Shown here in pieces: positions 1 through 9,048 of a stretch of DNA of 64,000 nt. Below the pieces are notes generated by a model, which saw nothing but the letters and a program-made list of their open reading frames with translations, did not search any database and was not told the origin of the DNA. Numbering within the stretch: position 1 is the stretch's first letter; the number at the start of each line of letters is the position of its first letter. Source of the DNA: Oscillospiraceae bacterium (lineage in GTDB: Bacteria > Bacillota > Clostridia > Oscillospirales > Oscillospiraceae); contig JAHHSH010000002.1 in assembly GCA_020025345.1 (NCBI GenBank), forward strand, positions 1 through 64,000, read 5' to 3'. Both the position numbers and the translations under genes were made by a program.

Positions 1-668
1 GTCACCAGACCCGTCGCTGGAACCCCAAGATGGCTCCCTATATCTACACCGAGCGTAACGGTATCTACATCATCGACCTGCAGAAGACCGTGAAGAAGCT
101 GGAGGAGGCTTATAACTTCGTCCGTCAGCTGTCCGAGAACGGCCAGTCCCTGCTGTTCGTTGGTACCAAGAAGCAGGCTCAGGAGGCTATCAAGGAAGAG
201 GCTCTGCGCTGCAACATGTTCTATGTCAACGCTCGTTGGCTGGGCGGTATGATGACCAACTTCAAGACCATGCGTACCCGCGTGGATCGTCTGAACCAGC
301 TGAAGGCTATGCAGGCTGACGGTACCTTCGATATGCTGCCCAAGAAGGAAGTTATGAAGCACATGGGCGAGATCGAGAAGCTGGAGAAGTATCTGGGCGG
401 CGTTAAGGATATGAAGAAGCTGCCCGGCGCTCTGTTCATCGTTGACACCCGCAAGGAGCGCAACGCTATCGCTGAGGCTCATCGTCTGGGTATTCCTGTT
501 GTGGCTATCGCCGATACCAACTGCGATCCCGACGAGATCGATTATCCCATCCCCGGCAACGATGACGCTATCCGCGCCATCAAGCTGATCTCCTCCGTCA
601 TGGCTAACGCTATGCTGGAAGGCCGTCAGGGCGAGCAGACCGAAGAGGCTGCTGCCGATGCCGAGTAA
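1..668 (+). CDS. rpsB: 30S ribosomal protein S2 (5' end outside window)
   Basis: Small-subunit ribosomal protein S2, which binds late at the head-body junction of the 30S subunit and is needed for S1 docking. The reading frame is already open at base 3 ([10 protein letters not shown]...), matching the conserved N-terminal region of S2, so only about 20 residues are missing; the ATG at 30 is internal. Conserved stretches seen are [30 protein letters not shown] and the [17 protein letters not shown] core. The acidic tail is usual. Codon use is strongly biased (GCT, CGT, AAG, GAG), as expected for a highly expressed gene. It is followed by tsf, the standard bacterial order. Confidence 0.97.
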   Translation, partial: HQTRRWNPKMAPYIYTERNGIYIIDLQKTVKKLEEAYNFVRQLSENGQSLLFVGTKKQAQEAIKEEALRCNMFYVNARWLGGMMTNFKTMRTRVDRLNQLKAMQADGTFDMLPKKEVMKHMGEIEKLEKYLGGVKDMKKLPGALFIVDTRKERNAIAEAHRLGIPVVAIADTNCDPDEIDYPIPGNDDAIRAIKLISSVMANAMLEGRQGEQTEEAAADAE

Positions 669-704
669 TTGAAGAGATCGAATCGGATAACCGCGTAAAC
701 CAAC

Positions 705-735
705 GGGGCAGGGTTTGATGCCCTGCCCCATTTTC
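705..735 (+). terminator. Hairpin between rpsB and tsf (attenuator or terminator)
   Basis: A perfect 9-bp GC-rich stem (705-713 with 721-729, 7-nt loop) is followed by ATTTTCATT. The T-run is short, so partial termination or mRNA processing between rpsB and tsf is more likely than full termination. Confidence 0.6.
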
Positions 736-761
736 ATTACAATATACTGGAGGATATTAAA

Positions 762-1664
762 ATGGCTTTTTCTGCTGCTGATGTAAAGACTCTGCGTGAA
801 ATGACCGGCGTTGGCATGATGGACTGCAAGAAGGCTCTGACCGCTTGCGATGGCGATATGGATAAGGCAGTCGAGTGGCTGCGTGAGAAGGGCATGGCTG
901 CTTCTGCTAAGAAGGCTGGCCGCATTGCCGCTGAGGGTATGGCTTACGCCACCGTGGTGGACGGCATCGGCGTTGTGGTCGAGGTTAACGCTGAGACCGA
1001 CTTCGTTGGTAAGAACGAGAAGTTCCAGGAGTTCGTCAAGGGCGTGGCTTCTACCGTGGCTAAGGAGAATCCCGCTGATCTGGACGCTCTGATGGAGTGC
1101 AAGTACATGGGCGGCGAGCTGACCGTGCTGCAGCAGCAGCAGGAGATGGTGCTGACCATCGGCGAGAACATCAAGGTTCGTCGTTTTGCTCGCTTTGCTG
1201 ACGGTGTTTCCGCTGCTTATGTTCATGCCGGCGGCAAGATCGGCGTGCTGGTGAACATGACTGTTGAGGGTGATGTCGACGCTGTCGAGATCGGCCGCGA
1301 CGTGGCTATGCAGATCGCTGCTCTGAATCCCCGTTTCTGGGATAAGTCTCTGGTGACCCAGGACGTTCTGGACGAGGAGAAGAAGATCATGCTGGTGCAG
1401 ATGGACAACGATCCCAAGATGGCTTCCAAGCCCGCTCAGGTGAAGGAGAAGATTGTCGTTGGTAAGCTGAACAAGTTCTACTCCGAGAACTGCCTGCTGC
1501 AGCAGGCCTTCGTTAAGGATGGCGACATGACCGTTGAGAAGTACATTGAGACTGCCGGCAAGGGCAAGGTCAAGTTCGTGGATGCTATCCGCTTCGAGAA
1601 GGGCGAGGGCATCGAGAAGAAGCAGGAGGACTTCGCTGCTGAGATCGCTTCCATGGTGAAGTAA
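762..1664 (+). CDS. tsf: Elongation factor Ts
   Basis: Guanine-nucleotide exchange factor that regenerates EF-Tu-GTP during elongation. 300 residues, normal length. The N-terminal UBA-like domain (LREMTGVGMMDCKKAL) and the TDFVGKN motif at residues 79-85, which contacts EF-Tu, are both visible. The ATG follows a GGAGG site at good spacing. It lies downstream of rpsB across a hairpin and shares its strong codon bias. Two hairpins follow the stop codon. Confidence 0.97.
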   Translation: MAFSAADVKTLREMTGVGMMDCKKALTACDGDMDKAVEWLREKGMAASAKKAGRIAAEGMAYATVVDGIGVVVEVNAETDFVGKNEKFQEFVKGVASTVAKENPADLDALMECKYMGGELTVLQQQQEMVLTIGENIKVRRFARFADGVSAAYVHAGGKIGVLVNMTVEGDVDAVEIGRDVAMQIAALNPRFWDKSLVTQDVLDEEKKIMLVQMDNDPKMASKPAQVKEKIVVGKLNKFYSENCLLQQAFVKDGDMTVEKYIETAGKGKVKFVDAIRFEKGEGIEKKQEDFAAEIASMVK

Positions 1665-1690
1665 TCGCTTCTCATAATTGAAATATTAAA

Positions 1691-1730
1691 AATAACCGGC
1701 ATCCCTATAGGGTACCGGTTATTTCTTCTT
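1691..1730 (+). terminator. Terminator after tsf
   Basis: Inverted repeat AATAACCGG (1691-1699) / CCGGTTATT (1715-1723) with an inner CCCTATAGGG palindrome, followed by TCTTCTT. It ends the rpsB-tsf transcript. Confidence 0.7.
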
Positions 1731-1746
1731 CTGGGGAAGGCAATAA

Positions 1747-1779
1747 AAAATCGGCACAGCTTCTGGCTGTGCCGATTTT
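1747..1779. terminator. Bidirectional terminator between tsf and the 1792 gene
   Basis: A 14-bp perfect stem (1747-1760 with 1766-1779) flanked by A-run and T-run, so it can act on both strands. It sits between converging genes: tsf on plus, the small membrane protein on minus. Confidence 0.8.
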
Positions 1780-1791
1780 ATCTTTTGTTAT

Positions 1792-1998
1792 TTATGCAGC
1801 CGCGTTGCGATTCGCATGGCGCAGCAGCATGGCTACACCGATGGTACTGAGCACCAGCACGGTCACGGCCATAATAATGGCGGCATAGGAGAACACCAGA
1901 CCGTGTGCATTGGGCAGGAAGAATGCGACGACGGCGCACAGGACGCACAGGACGACCAAGGTAGAGATTGCGGTTTTCAGCTTTTCGATGTATTTCAT
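1792..1998 (-). CDS. Small two-helix membrane protein, unknown function
   Basis: 68 residues, not recognised as a named family. Two hydrophobic segments (about residues 10-30 and 35-60) are joined by a short PNAHG turn, with basic residues at both ends, suggesting a hairpin integral membrane protein. It is believed real because the ATG is preceded by AAAGGAGATCACT, an excellent Shine-Dalgarno site, and the frame ends just before a strong bidirectional terminator. It is transcribed alone, convergent with tsf. Confidence 0.7.
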   Translation of the reverse strand: MKYIEKLKTAISTLVVLCVLCAVVAFFLPNAHGLVFSYAAIIMAVTVLVLSTIGVAMLLRHANRNAAA

Positions 1999-2184
1999 AG
2001 TGATCTCCTTTCTGAAACATTGATGGATTACATCTCACTTTATGACTATACTATATCACACCATATAGAAATCATCGTTACAAAGAAGATACAGCTTAAT
2101 GACAAATACAGTTGCTAAACGGTAACAAATCGATATCTTTTGTCACTATTGTATTTTTCTGAAAGTAGGGAGGAATGATTTCCC

Positions 2185-2213
2185 TTGTATTGGGGGATAA
2201 TTTTTGATATACT
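2185..2213 (+). promoter_or_regulatory. Sigma-A promoter for the M50 peptidase/scp operon
   Basis: TTGTAT (2185-2190), 17-bp spacer, TATACT (2208-2213). This is the first promoter ahead of the long 2.26-12.3 kb gene run. The rest of the 258-bp gap is AT-rich, and I see nothing else in it. Confidence 0.6.
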
Positions 2214-2256
2214 ATATCCGATAATCTGGGTTAATATCGCCTAAAGGAGATCGGTT

Positions 2257-2913
2257 TTGCATTATTTAACAAATCTTTGGAATGCACTGGATTTCGGCTC
2301 AATGCAGGATATGCTGCTTCGACTGGTATCTGTGTTTTTGTGCTTGACGGTGCACGAGCTGTGCCATGGCCTTGCGGCGCTGGCGCTGGGAGATCCTACG
2401 GCAAAGCGGCAGCATCGTCTGAGCTTGAATCCACTGCGCCATATCGATTGGATCGGCTTTGCCATGATGGTTTTTGCAGGTTTCGGTTGGGCCAAGCCTG
2501 TGCCGGTGAACCCCAACTATTTCAAAAAGCCGAAGCAGGGCATGGCGCTGACGGCGCTGGCAGGCCCTGTCTCCAATTTCCTGTTGGCGCTTTTGTGTCT
2601 TGGGCTGGCGCGGGGAGTGTGTGCAATGCTGCCACTTGCCGCGTGGGTGGCCACTCTGGCGGTCTTTTTGATGCGGACAGCCTTGCTCTCTATTGGCTTG
2701 GGAATTTTTAATCTGATCCCCATTCCACCGCTGGATGGATCGAAGGTGCTGTTTGCGCTGCTGCCTGACCGGCAGTATGAGCTTCTTTTGCGTTATGAGC
2801 ATCTGGGAATGATTTTGCTGTGGGTGCTGGTGATCTCCGGCGCAGGTGGCGGATGGGTAAGCCATGTGAGCTGGTCTATCTTTACTTTATTTAGCCATAT
2901 AGTTGGTATTTGA
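2257..2913 (+). CDS. Site-2 protease family (M50) membrane metalloprotease
   Basis: Predicted intramembrane zinc protease of the YwhC-like M50 subfamily. The zinc-binding HELCH motif lies at residues 33-37 in the first helix. A later NLIPIPPLDG motif, around residues 150-160, supplies the third ligand, the Asp. Several hydrophobic segments are present. 218 residues, typical of the short M50 group. The start is TTG at 2257, supported by AAAGGAGA just upstream. It overlaps the region of the scpA start and precedes scpA/scpB, an order common in Firmicutes. Substrate unknown. Confidence 0.85.
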   Translation: MHYLTNLWNALDFGSMQDMLLRLVSVFLCLTVHELCHGLAALALGDPTAKRQHRLSLNPLRHIDWIGFAMMVFAGFGWAKPVPVNPNYFKKPKQGMALTALAGPVSNFLLALLCLGLARGVCAMLPLAAWVATLAVFLMRTALLSIGLGIFNLIPIPPLDGSKVLFALLPDRQYELLLRYEHLGMILLWVLVISGAGGGWVSHVSWSIFTLFSHIVGI

Positions 2914-2924
2914 GGTGTAAACGA

Positions 2925-3713
2925 TTGGATAATCCGATTTTTAAACTGGAAAAAGTGGTGCAGACGAAAACCAGCGAGACCATGGAGGACTTCGAGGGTC
3001 CGCTGGATCTGATCCTTTTTTTGCTGAGTAAAAATAAAATAGAGATTCAGGATATTCCCATTGCGATGATACTGGATCAGTATCTGGCCTATCTGGATCA
3101 GCGCCAGAAGATGGATCTGGAGGTGGCCAGCGAGTTTGTGACGATGGCTGCCCACTTGATGTATATCAAGACGCGGATGCTGCTGTCCATCGAGGATGAA
3201 GAAGCACAGAGCGAGATGGACGCCCTCATTAAATCTCTGGAGGAACGGCAGCGGAGCGAGTGCTATCTAAAGATCAAGCGCCTTACCGAGCGGATGGGGG
3301 AGATGAGCGAATTCGGGCGCAGTGTCATCACTCGTGGCCCCGAGCCGGTAAAACGGGGGAAAATCTATGAGTACAGCCAGAAACCGGGGGATCTGGTGAT
3401 CGCTATGCAGGAGGTGCTGGATCGCCGCGGGCAAATTGACACGCTCCCCATCAGTGCCTTTGAGGAGATCGTCAAACGGGAGCCTTATTCTGTAGAGACA
3501 AAAGCCAAGGAGCTGCTGCATCGGCTGAAGACAGGCGGCATTACGCGCTTTTTACTGCTCTTTCGCGGCAGCAAAAGCCGCAGTGAGCTGGTGGCGACTT
3601 TTATGGCGGTGTTGGAGCTGTGCCGCAACCGCATGATCCATCTGGCTGGATCCAGTTCCGACTGCACCGTTACATGGCAAAGTGATGAACCCGAAAATGA
3701 AGTGAGGACATAA
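2925..3713 (+). CDS. scpA: Segregation and condensation protein A
   Basis: Kleisin subunit of the SMC-ScpA-ScpB chromosome condensation complex. The N-terminal signature (FEGPLDLILFLLSKNKIEIQDIPI) and the MAAHLMYIKTRMLL segment are characteristic; the C-terminal winged helix, which would bind the SMC head, is at about residues 190-255. The frame is open from 2910, but TTG at 2925 (MDNPIFKLEK) is preferred because GAGGTG lies 7 nt upstream. It is directly followed by scpB. Confidence 0.93.
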   Translation: MDNPIFKLEKVVQTKTSETMEDFEGPLDLILFLLSKNKIEIQDIPIAMILDQYLAYLDQRQKMDLEVASEFVTMAAHLMYIKTRMLLSIEDEEAQSEMDALIKSLEERQRSECYLKIKRLTERMGEMSEFGRSVITRGPEPVKRGKIYEYSQKPGDLVIAMQEVLDRRGQIDTLPISAFEEIVKREPYSVETKAKELLHRLKTGGITRFLLLFRGSKSRSELVATFMAVLELCRNRMIHLAGSSSDCTVTWQSDEPENEVRT

Positions 3714-3717
3714 TCCA

Positions 3718-4305
3718 ATGGATAATCTGGACATGAAGGAAATTGAGGCAACTGTAGAGAGCATCCTGTTTGCCTCCGGCGAGCCGGTCGCTATTGACCG
3801 AATCTGCACGGCTACGGAACTGGACTATAACACAATTAAGGCAGTGCTGCAGCGACTGATGGATTACTACAGTTTTGAGCGCCGTGGTATTCGCTTGGTG
3901 CGGATGGAGGACAGCTACCAGCTGTGTTCGGCTCCGGAATATGCCGACACCATTCGTAAGGCGTTTGAGATCCGTAAACCGGCAAAGCTGAGCCAGCCGG
4001 CACTGGAAGTGCTGACGATTATTGCTTACTACCAGCCCACGACCCGGGCCTATGTGGATCAAATTCGCGGCGTGGACAGCTCTTATACGGTGGGATTGCT
4101 GCTGGATCGACACCTTATCGAGGAGTGTGGGCGGCTGCAGGTGCCGGGTCGTCCCCATCTGTATCGTACCACAAAGACGTTTTTGCGCTCGTTCCATCTC
4201 AATTCTCTGGAGGACCTGCCGGAAATGCCGGGTCTGGAGGCAGATGGACAGCTGCGTCTGGACGAGAACGGCGGACTGGTGGAGAATGTATCATCCGGCG
4301 AATAA
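3718..4305 (+). CDS. scpB: Segregation and condensation protein B
   Basis: Winged-helix partner of ScpA in the SMC condensin complex. 195 residues; begins with the typical EATVESILFASGEPV and carries ALEVLTIIAYYQP with the RGVDSS segment of the second winged helix. It starts 4 nt after scpA, after a GTGAGGA site, so the two are translated together. The C-terminal acidic tail is variable in the family. Confidence 0.95.
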   Translation: MDNLDMKEIEATVESILFASGEPVAIDRICTATELDYNTIKAVLQRLMDYYSFERRGIRLVRMEDSYQLCSAPEYADTIRKAFEIRKPAKLSQPALEVLTIIAYYQPTTRAYVDQIRGVDSSYTVGLLLDRHLIEECGRLQVPGRPHLYRTTKTFLRSFHLNSLEDLPEMPGLEADGQLRLDENGGLVENVSSGE

Positions 4306-4333
4306 GAAGAGTTTTTGAAAGGAGGGGAGCGGT

Positions 4334-4975
4334 ATGGTCATTTGGTGGATCCTTGGGATTATTGTAGTGCTGCTCCTCGTTATTTTACTGCTGCGTGTGG
4401 GGGTGAATATTACCTTCGGCGAGACGCTGTGCGTCGTAGCGAAGGTAGGCCCTGTAAAAATTCCCCTCGTACCCGCTCCGGAGAAAAAGAAGAAGGCAGA
4501 ATCCTCAGCGGAGCCTGCAAAGTCAGAAAAAGAGAAACAGGAGAAACCGGAGAAGAAGACAGCACGCCCCACCTTCCGGGAAATCCGACCGGCACTGCCT
4601 GTCTTTTGGGAAGCGCTGAAAAAAGCGCTTCGTAAGACACGACGCCGTATGCGCGTTGATCCGATGCAGCTCTCCGTCACTTTTGGCGGTGATGATCCGG
4701 CACAGCTGGCGCAGATATACGGTTGGGCCAATACGGCCATGTGGACGGTAATGCCCCAGTTGGAGCGATTGCTGCGCATACCGAATCCGCACATCCATCT
4801 GGAGGCGGATTTTGAGAGTAATAAAACCTGCGCCGAGGGAGCTGTGGGTATCAGCTTTCACATCGGCGATTTGATCAGCATTGTGCTGACGCTGGCAGAG
4901 CCGGTGCTGCGGTGGTATTTCGCATGGAAGAGAAAACCGGTAGTTAAACAAACAGAAAACACGCAGACTGCTTAA
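4334..4975 (+). CDS. DUF2953 membrane-anchored protein
   Basis: 213 residues: one N-terminal transmembrane helix (residues 3-22), a lysine/glutamate-rich linker (about 55-80), then a domain resembling DUF2953 (LSVTFGGDDPAQLAQIYGWANT). In Bacillus the counterpart, YtfI, precedes ytfJ/gerW, and the same order is seen here. Function is unknown; a spore-related role is inferred from that linkage. The ATG follows AAAGGAGGGGAG. Confidence 0.75.
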   Translation: MVIWWILGIIVVLLLVILLLRVGVNITFGETLCVVAKVGPVKIPLVPAPEKKKKAESSAEPAKSEKEKQEKPEKKTARPTFREIRPALPVFWEALKKALRKTRRRMRVDPMQLSVTFGGDDPAQLAQIYGWANTAMWTVMPQLERLLRIPNPHIHLEADFESNKTCAEGAVGISFHIGDLISIVLTLAEPVLRWYFAWKRKPVVKQTENTQTA

Positions 4976-4997
4976 AGATACGGAAAGGAAGCGTACT

Positions 4998-5393
4998 ATG
5001 GAAAAGAACGAAAAAAGATCTCTCACCGAGCTCATGGAGAGCTCTATGGACAAGATTCGTGAAATGGTGGACTCCAATACGATTGTGGGGCAGCCCATTA
5101 CTACAGCCGACGGCGTGACACTGATTCCGATTACGAAGCTAAGCTTCGGCTTTGGCTGCGGCGGCGGTGATTACGGCAAGCAGGCCGGTGCCAATAAGTT
5201 CGGCGGCGGCAGCACGGCTGGCGTGAAGGTGGATCCGGTGGCCTTTTTGGTGGTTAAGGATGGCGTGACCCGGATGCTGCCGGTAGGCGCACCGGCCATG
5301 TCTACGGCGGATCGCGTCATCGATATGGTGCCCCAGGTCATGGATCGTGTAGAAAGCTATATTGATAAGAAAAAGGAAAAGTCTGAGTTTTAA
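4998..5393 (+). CDS. gerW: Sporulation protein GerW/YtfJ
   Basis: 131-residue member of the YtfJ family, in Bacillus a forespore protein needed for normal germination. The family pattern is clear: MESSMDKIREMVDSNTIVG, then TLIPITKLSFGFGCGGGDYG, a Gly-rich stretch, and VDPVAFLVV. It follows the DUF2953 gene by 22 nt with AAAGGAAG as ribosome-binding site, and precedes a D,D-carboxypeptidase gene. Confidence 0.9.
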   Translation: MEKNEKRSLTELMESSMDKIREMVDSNTIVGQPITTADGVTLIPITKLSFGFGCGGGDYGKQAGANKFGGGSTAGVKVDPVAFLVVKDGVTRMLPVGAPAMSTADRVIDMVPQVMDRVESYIDKKKEKSEF

Positions 5394-5433
5394 ATGAATA
5401 GAATGGAACTATATCAATTGAGAGGATGGTTCC

Positions 5434-6237
5434 ATGGGCAAATTTTGCGCAGTTTTATGTGCTGCTGCACTGCTGATTGGCATCGTACCGTGCAGTGCAG
5501 CGCAGCCCGGTGTCTCTGCTGTCAGTGCCATTTTGATGGATGGCGAGACAGGGGAGGTACTCTATGAAAAAAATGCAGATCGCCAGATGTTGATTGCCAG
5601 CACCACCAAAATCATGACGGCTTTGGTGGCGCTGGAACACGATTCTCCACAGAAGAGAATTGCTGTAAAGGAAAACCACATGACAGAAGGATCCTCTATG
5701 TATTTGAAGGTGGGGGAGCAAGTCACCGTGGAAGAACTGTTGTATGGTCTCCTTTTGTGTAGCGGAAATGATGCGGCACTGGCATTGGCGGAGGCCTGCA
5801 GCGGCAGCGTGGAGGACTTTGTGGCAGAGATGAATGACAAGGCGCAGGCGTTGGGCATGGAGAGTACCTCTTTTGCCAATCCTAACGGCTTGGATGACGA
5901 GGCGCATTACTCCACGGCGCGGGATATGGCGCGGTTGGCTGTTTGCGCTGCCCAAAATCCCGGCCTCATGCGCATTGCATCCACGCGGCAGGCTACCGTG
6001 GGTGGGCGCACCATGACCAATCACAACCGCCTTTTGCGGAATGTGGATGGCTGTATCGGCTTGAAAACCGGCTATACGAAGGCTGCCGGACGTACGCTGG
6101 TCAGCTGTGCTGTGCGCCAAGGGCGGCTGCTGGTGGCGGTGACGCTCAATGACGGCGACGACTGGCGGGATCACGCTGCACTTTACGATTACGGCTTTGC
6201 CCTCTTGGCAGAGCGAGAGGAAGGAAACGCACCATGA
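5434..6237 (+). CDS. D-alanyl-D-alanine carboxypeptidase (S11)
   Basis: Serine-type D,D-carboxypeptidase that trims the terminal D-Ala of peptidoglycan stem peptides outside the membrane. A signal peptide covers about residues 1-22. The catalytic motifs are STTK (S56-K59), SGN (about 110-112) and KTG (about 211-213). 267 residues, so it lacks much of the usual C-terminal beta domain and membrane-anchor helix and may be released. The gerW neighbourhood suggests a DacF/DacB-like role in cortex synthesis, but that is an inference. The last codons overlap rluB. Confidence 0.9.
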   Translation: MGKFCAVLCAAALLIGIVPCSAAQPGVSAVSAILMDGETGEVLYEKNADRQMLIASTTKIMTALVALEHDSPQKRIAVKENHMTEGSSMYLKVGEQVTVEELLYGLLLCSGNDAALALAEACSGSVEDFVAEMNDKAQALGMESTSFANPNGLDDEAHYSTARDMARLAVCAAQNPGLMRIASTRQATVGGRTMTNHNRLLRNVDGCIGLKTGYTKAAGRTLVSCAVRQGRLLVAVTLNDGDDWRDHAALYDYGFALLAEREEGNAP

Positions 6238-6950
6238 CGGAGCGATTACAAAAAATTATTGCCCGGGCGGGTGTCTGCTCCCGGCGCGCATCAGAAGAGC
6301 TGCTGCGTGCCGGGCGTGTTTGTGTGAACGGCAGAATTGCTCAACTGGGTGAGAGAGCCGATGAGGAACTTGATACCATCGAAATCGATGGCAAGCCCTT
6401 GGGAGGACGTCCTGCACCGGTTTACCTCATGCTCAATAAACCCCGCGGCTATGTGACTACTGTCTCCGACGAGCGGGGGCGCAAAACGGCCATGCAGCTG
6501 GTGGAGAATTGTGGAAGCCGTGTTTTCCCGGTGGGACGGCTGGATATGGCTTCCGAAGGACTGCTGCTCTTCACCAATGATGGCGCACTGATGCAGCGGC
6601 TGATCCACCCCAGCGGGGAGGTAAATAAGACGTACTATGTGACGGTGCGTGGGATGCTTTCCGGCGCGGTGGAGCGTCTCGAAGCTGTCCGCGATTTGGA
6701 AGGGGAGCCCATCCGTCCGGCGCAGGTGCGGCTTTTGAAGGAGAATGGATCGGAGGCCCTTTTGGAGATTGTGATCCACGAGGAAAAAAACCGCCAGATC
6801 CGACGGATGTGCCGACAGTGCGGATTGCAGGTGGTGCGCCTGCAGCGGGTGGCGGAACATACGCTTTGTCTGGGTGATTTGAAGCCGGGACAGTGGCGGT
6901 ATTTAAATGACAGCGAGATTGCAGCGCTGAAGGAGAGCGATGATACATGA
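6234..6950 (+). CDS. rluB: Pseudouridine synthase of the RluB/RsuA family
   Basis: Modifies a uridine in rRNA, probably 23S (RluB type). The N-terminal S4 RNA-binding domain (LQKIIARAGVCSRRASEELL) is followed by the catalytic domain with GRLDMASEGLLLFTNDG, where Asp104 is the nucleophile. 238 residues, normal for the family. The ATG overlaps the carboxypeptidase stop by 4 nt and its own stop overlaps the next start. In Clostridia rluB often follows scpAB and dac genes, as here. Confidence 0.9.
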   Translation: MTERLQKIIARAGVCSRRASEELLRAGRVCVNGRIAQLGERADEELDTIEIDGKPLGGRPAPVYLMLNKPRGYVTTVSDERGRKTAMQLVENCGSRVFPVGRLDMASEGLLLFTNDGALMQRLIHPSGEVNKTYYVTVRGMLSGAVERLEAVRDLEGEPIRPAQVRLLKENGSEALLEIVIHEEKNRQIRRMCRQCGLQVVRLQRVAEHTLCLGDLKPGQWRYLNDSEIAALKESDDT

Positions 6951-7813
6951 TTAAGAATGTACTGCATATCATCCAGTCCAATATGGGTACCTATTCCAAG
7001 GGACAGAAACGAATTGCCAACTACATTCTGGAGAATTACGATAAGGCGGCTTTTATGACTGCCAGCCGGCTGGGCAGTGCAGCCCATGCCAGTGAGTCCA
7101 CGGTGGTGCGCTTTGCGGCACAGCTTGGTTACACCGGCTATCCCGATATGCAAAAGGCGTTGCAGGAGCTGATCCGTGGACGATTGACATCCATTCAGCG
7201 TATCGAAGTCTCGCGGGATCAGATGATGGGACAGGATGTATTGGAGAGTGTTTTGCACCGGGATATGGTCAGTATTCATGACGCCCTGGAAAATGTCGAC
7301 CGGGAGGAATTTGATCTCGTCGTGGACAAGCTCCTTAAGGCACAGCATATCTATATTTTAGGTGTGCGCTCTTCGGCATTTCTGGCGGGGTATCTGCATT
7401 TTTACCTTCAGTGGATTTTTAAGAATGTGAAGCTGGTAGAGAATTCCGGCGGCGGCGAGATTTTTGAGCAGCTCATACATATTGGACCCGGGGATGTTCT
7501 GCTGGGACTTAGCTTTCCACGCTATTCCAAGGTGTCGGTCAGCGCCGTGAATTTTGCCAAGAGCCACGGGGCAGAAGTGATCGCCATTACGGACAGTAAG
7601 ATGTCCCCCCTTTATAAGGCGGCCAGCGCATCGTTGCTGGTCAGCAGTGACATGATTTCTTTCGTGGACTCTATGACGGCGCCGCTGAGTCTCTTGAACG
7701 CGCTGATTGTGGCTATCGGACAACAGAAGAATGAGGAAGTTTCCAGTACCTTCTCTGAAATGGAGCGGATCTGGTCGACATACAGTATTTTTGGTAGGGC
7801 AGAAGATGAGTAA
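6947..7813 (+). CDS. MurR/RpiR family transcriptional regulator
   Basis: 288-residue regulator with an N-terminal helix-turn-helix of the RpiR type (about residues 1-77, including SESTVVRFAAQLGY) and a C-terminal SIS sugar-phosphate-binding domain (about 120-260). The ligand is likely a phosphosugar but cannot be named. It is embedded in a housekeeping run with no sugar genes beside it. The ATG overlaps the rluB stop (ATGA) and the gene end overlaps the next start by 8 nt. Confidence 0.88.
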   Translation: MIKNVLHIIQSNMGTYSKGQKRIANYILENYDKAAFMTASRLGSAAHASESTVVRFAAQLGYTGYPDMQKALQELIRGRLTSIQRIEVSRDQMMGQDVLESVLHRDMVSIHDALENVDREEFDLVVDKLLKAQHIYILGVRSSAFLAGYLHFYLQWIFKNVKLVENSGGGEIFEQLIHIGPGDVLLGLSFPRYSKVSVSAVNFAKSHGAEVIAITDSKMSPLYKAASASLLVSSDMISFVDSMTAPLSLLNALIVAIGQQKNEEVSSTFSEMERIWSTYSIFGRAEDE

Positions 7814-9047
7814 GAAAATCGTAGTAATTGGCGGCGGTGCCGCAGGCTTGATGGCGTCCATTGCGGCGGCGGAACAGGGTGCTCTGGTGACGCTGCTGGA
7901 ACCCAATGAGCGGTTGGGTAAAAAAATAAATATCACAGGTAAAGGGCGCTGTAATGTAACCAACAACTGCTCACAGGAGGAGTTGCTGGCTCATGTGCCT
8001 CACAACGGACGTTTCCTCTACAGCGCCTTTTCCCGGTTCGGAAGTCAGGATACCATGGCTTTTTTTGAAAAAGCAGGCGTGGCGCTGAAAACGGAGCGGG
8101 GCAACCGTGTGTTCCCTCAATCCGACAGCGCTTTCGATATTACCGATGCGCTGCGTCGTCGGCTGCAGCAGCTCCATGTGAACTGGGTGCGTGACCGGGC
8201 GCTGGAAGTCCTGCAGACGGAGGGCCGTGCTGCGGGTGTCCGTGGTGAAAAGGGTACATATGAGGCGGATGCGGTGATCTTGGCTACCGGTGGTATGTCC
8301 TATCCCGGTACCGGCAGTACCGGCGACGGCTATCGTATTGCATCGGCACTGGGGCATACAATTGTAGAGCCTCGTGGCTCTCTGGTGCCGTTGGAGAGCA
8401 GCGATCCCTGCTGCGGGAAAATGCAGGGGCTAGCGCTGAAAAACGTGGAATTGACTGCTTTTAATAAGAAGAACAAGGCAGTTTTCAAGGAGTTCGGCGA
8501 GATGCTCTTTACCCATTTTGGCGTGTCCGGCCCGCTGGTGCTGTCTGCCAGCGCCCATCTGCGGAATTGGGACAAGGAGCAGTATCGCCTGCAAATCGAC
8601 TTGAAACCGGCGCTGGATATGCCGAAGTTGGAGGCGCGGATCCTGCGGGATCTGACGGAGCAGCACAACCGTGATTTTGAAAAGATCGTTGCTGGCTTGG
8701 TCCCCCACAGCATGGTGGCGGTTGTCATGGAAAAGCTGGAGATTCCCGAGGGCTTGAAGGCCAACTCCGTGACGCGGGAACAGCGACGTGCTCTGGTGGA
8801 GCTTTTGAAGAAGTTCCCGGTGCCGGTGACAGGCCCCCGGCCTGTGCGCGAGGCCATTGTGACGGCCGGCGGCGTGAAGGTCAGCGAGGTGCAGCCGTCC
8901 ACGATGGAGTCAAAGCTGGTGGAAGGCCTCTATTTGGCCGGTGAACTTTTGGATGTAGATGCGTATACCGGCGGGTTCAACCTGCAGATCGCCTGGGCTA
9001 CCGGGCATACTGCCGGCGTATCCGCCGCAGAGGAGAAGGAGTGGTAA
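7806..9047 (+). CDS. NAD(P)/FAD-dependent oxidoreductase (YhiN/HI0933 family)
   Basis: Flavoprotein with an N-terminal Rossmann FAD motif (VVIGGGAAGLMA, residues 6-17) and the family signature LGKKINITGKGRCNVTN. The C-terminus has the GEVQPSTMESK/GLYLAGELLDVDAYTGGFNLQ signature. About 413 residues, usual length. The frame is open from 7707, but the ATG at 7806 is chosen: it begins MSKKIVVIGG and overlaps the regulator's stop. The physiological substrate of this widespread family is unknown. Confidence 0.88.
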   Translation: MSKKIVVIGGGAAGLMASIAAAEQGALVTLLEPNERLGKKINITGKGRCNVTNNCSQEELLAHVPHNGRFLYSAFSRFGSQDTMAFFEKAGVALKTERGNRVFPQSDSAFDITDALRRRLQQLHVNWVRDRALEVLQTEGRAAGVRGEKGTYEADAVILATGGMSYPGTGSTGDGYRIASALGHTIVEPRGSLVPLESSDPCCGKMQGLALKNVELTAFNKKNKAVFKEFGEMLFTHFGVSGPLVLSASAHLRNWDKEQYRLQIDLKPALDMPKLEARILRDLTEQHNRDFEKIVAGLVPHSMVAVVMEKLEIPEGLKANSVTREQRRALVELLKKFPVPVTGPRPVREAIVTAGGVKVSEVQPSTMESKLVEGLYLAGELLDVDAYTGGFNLQIAWATGHTAGVSAAEEKEW

Positions 9048-9048
9048 C

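Noticed and set aside
5404..5434. TGGAAC/GTTCCA dyad spanning the ribosome-binding site of the carboxypeptidase gene
   Set aside because: Only 6 bp with a 19-nt loop; too weak to claim translational control.
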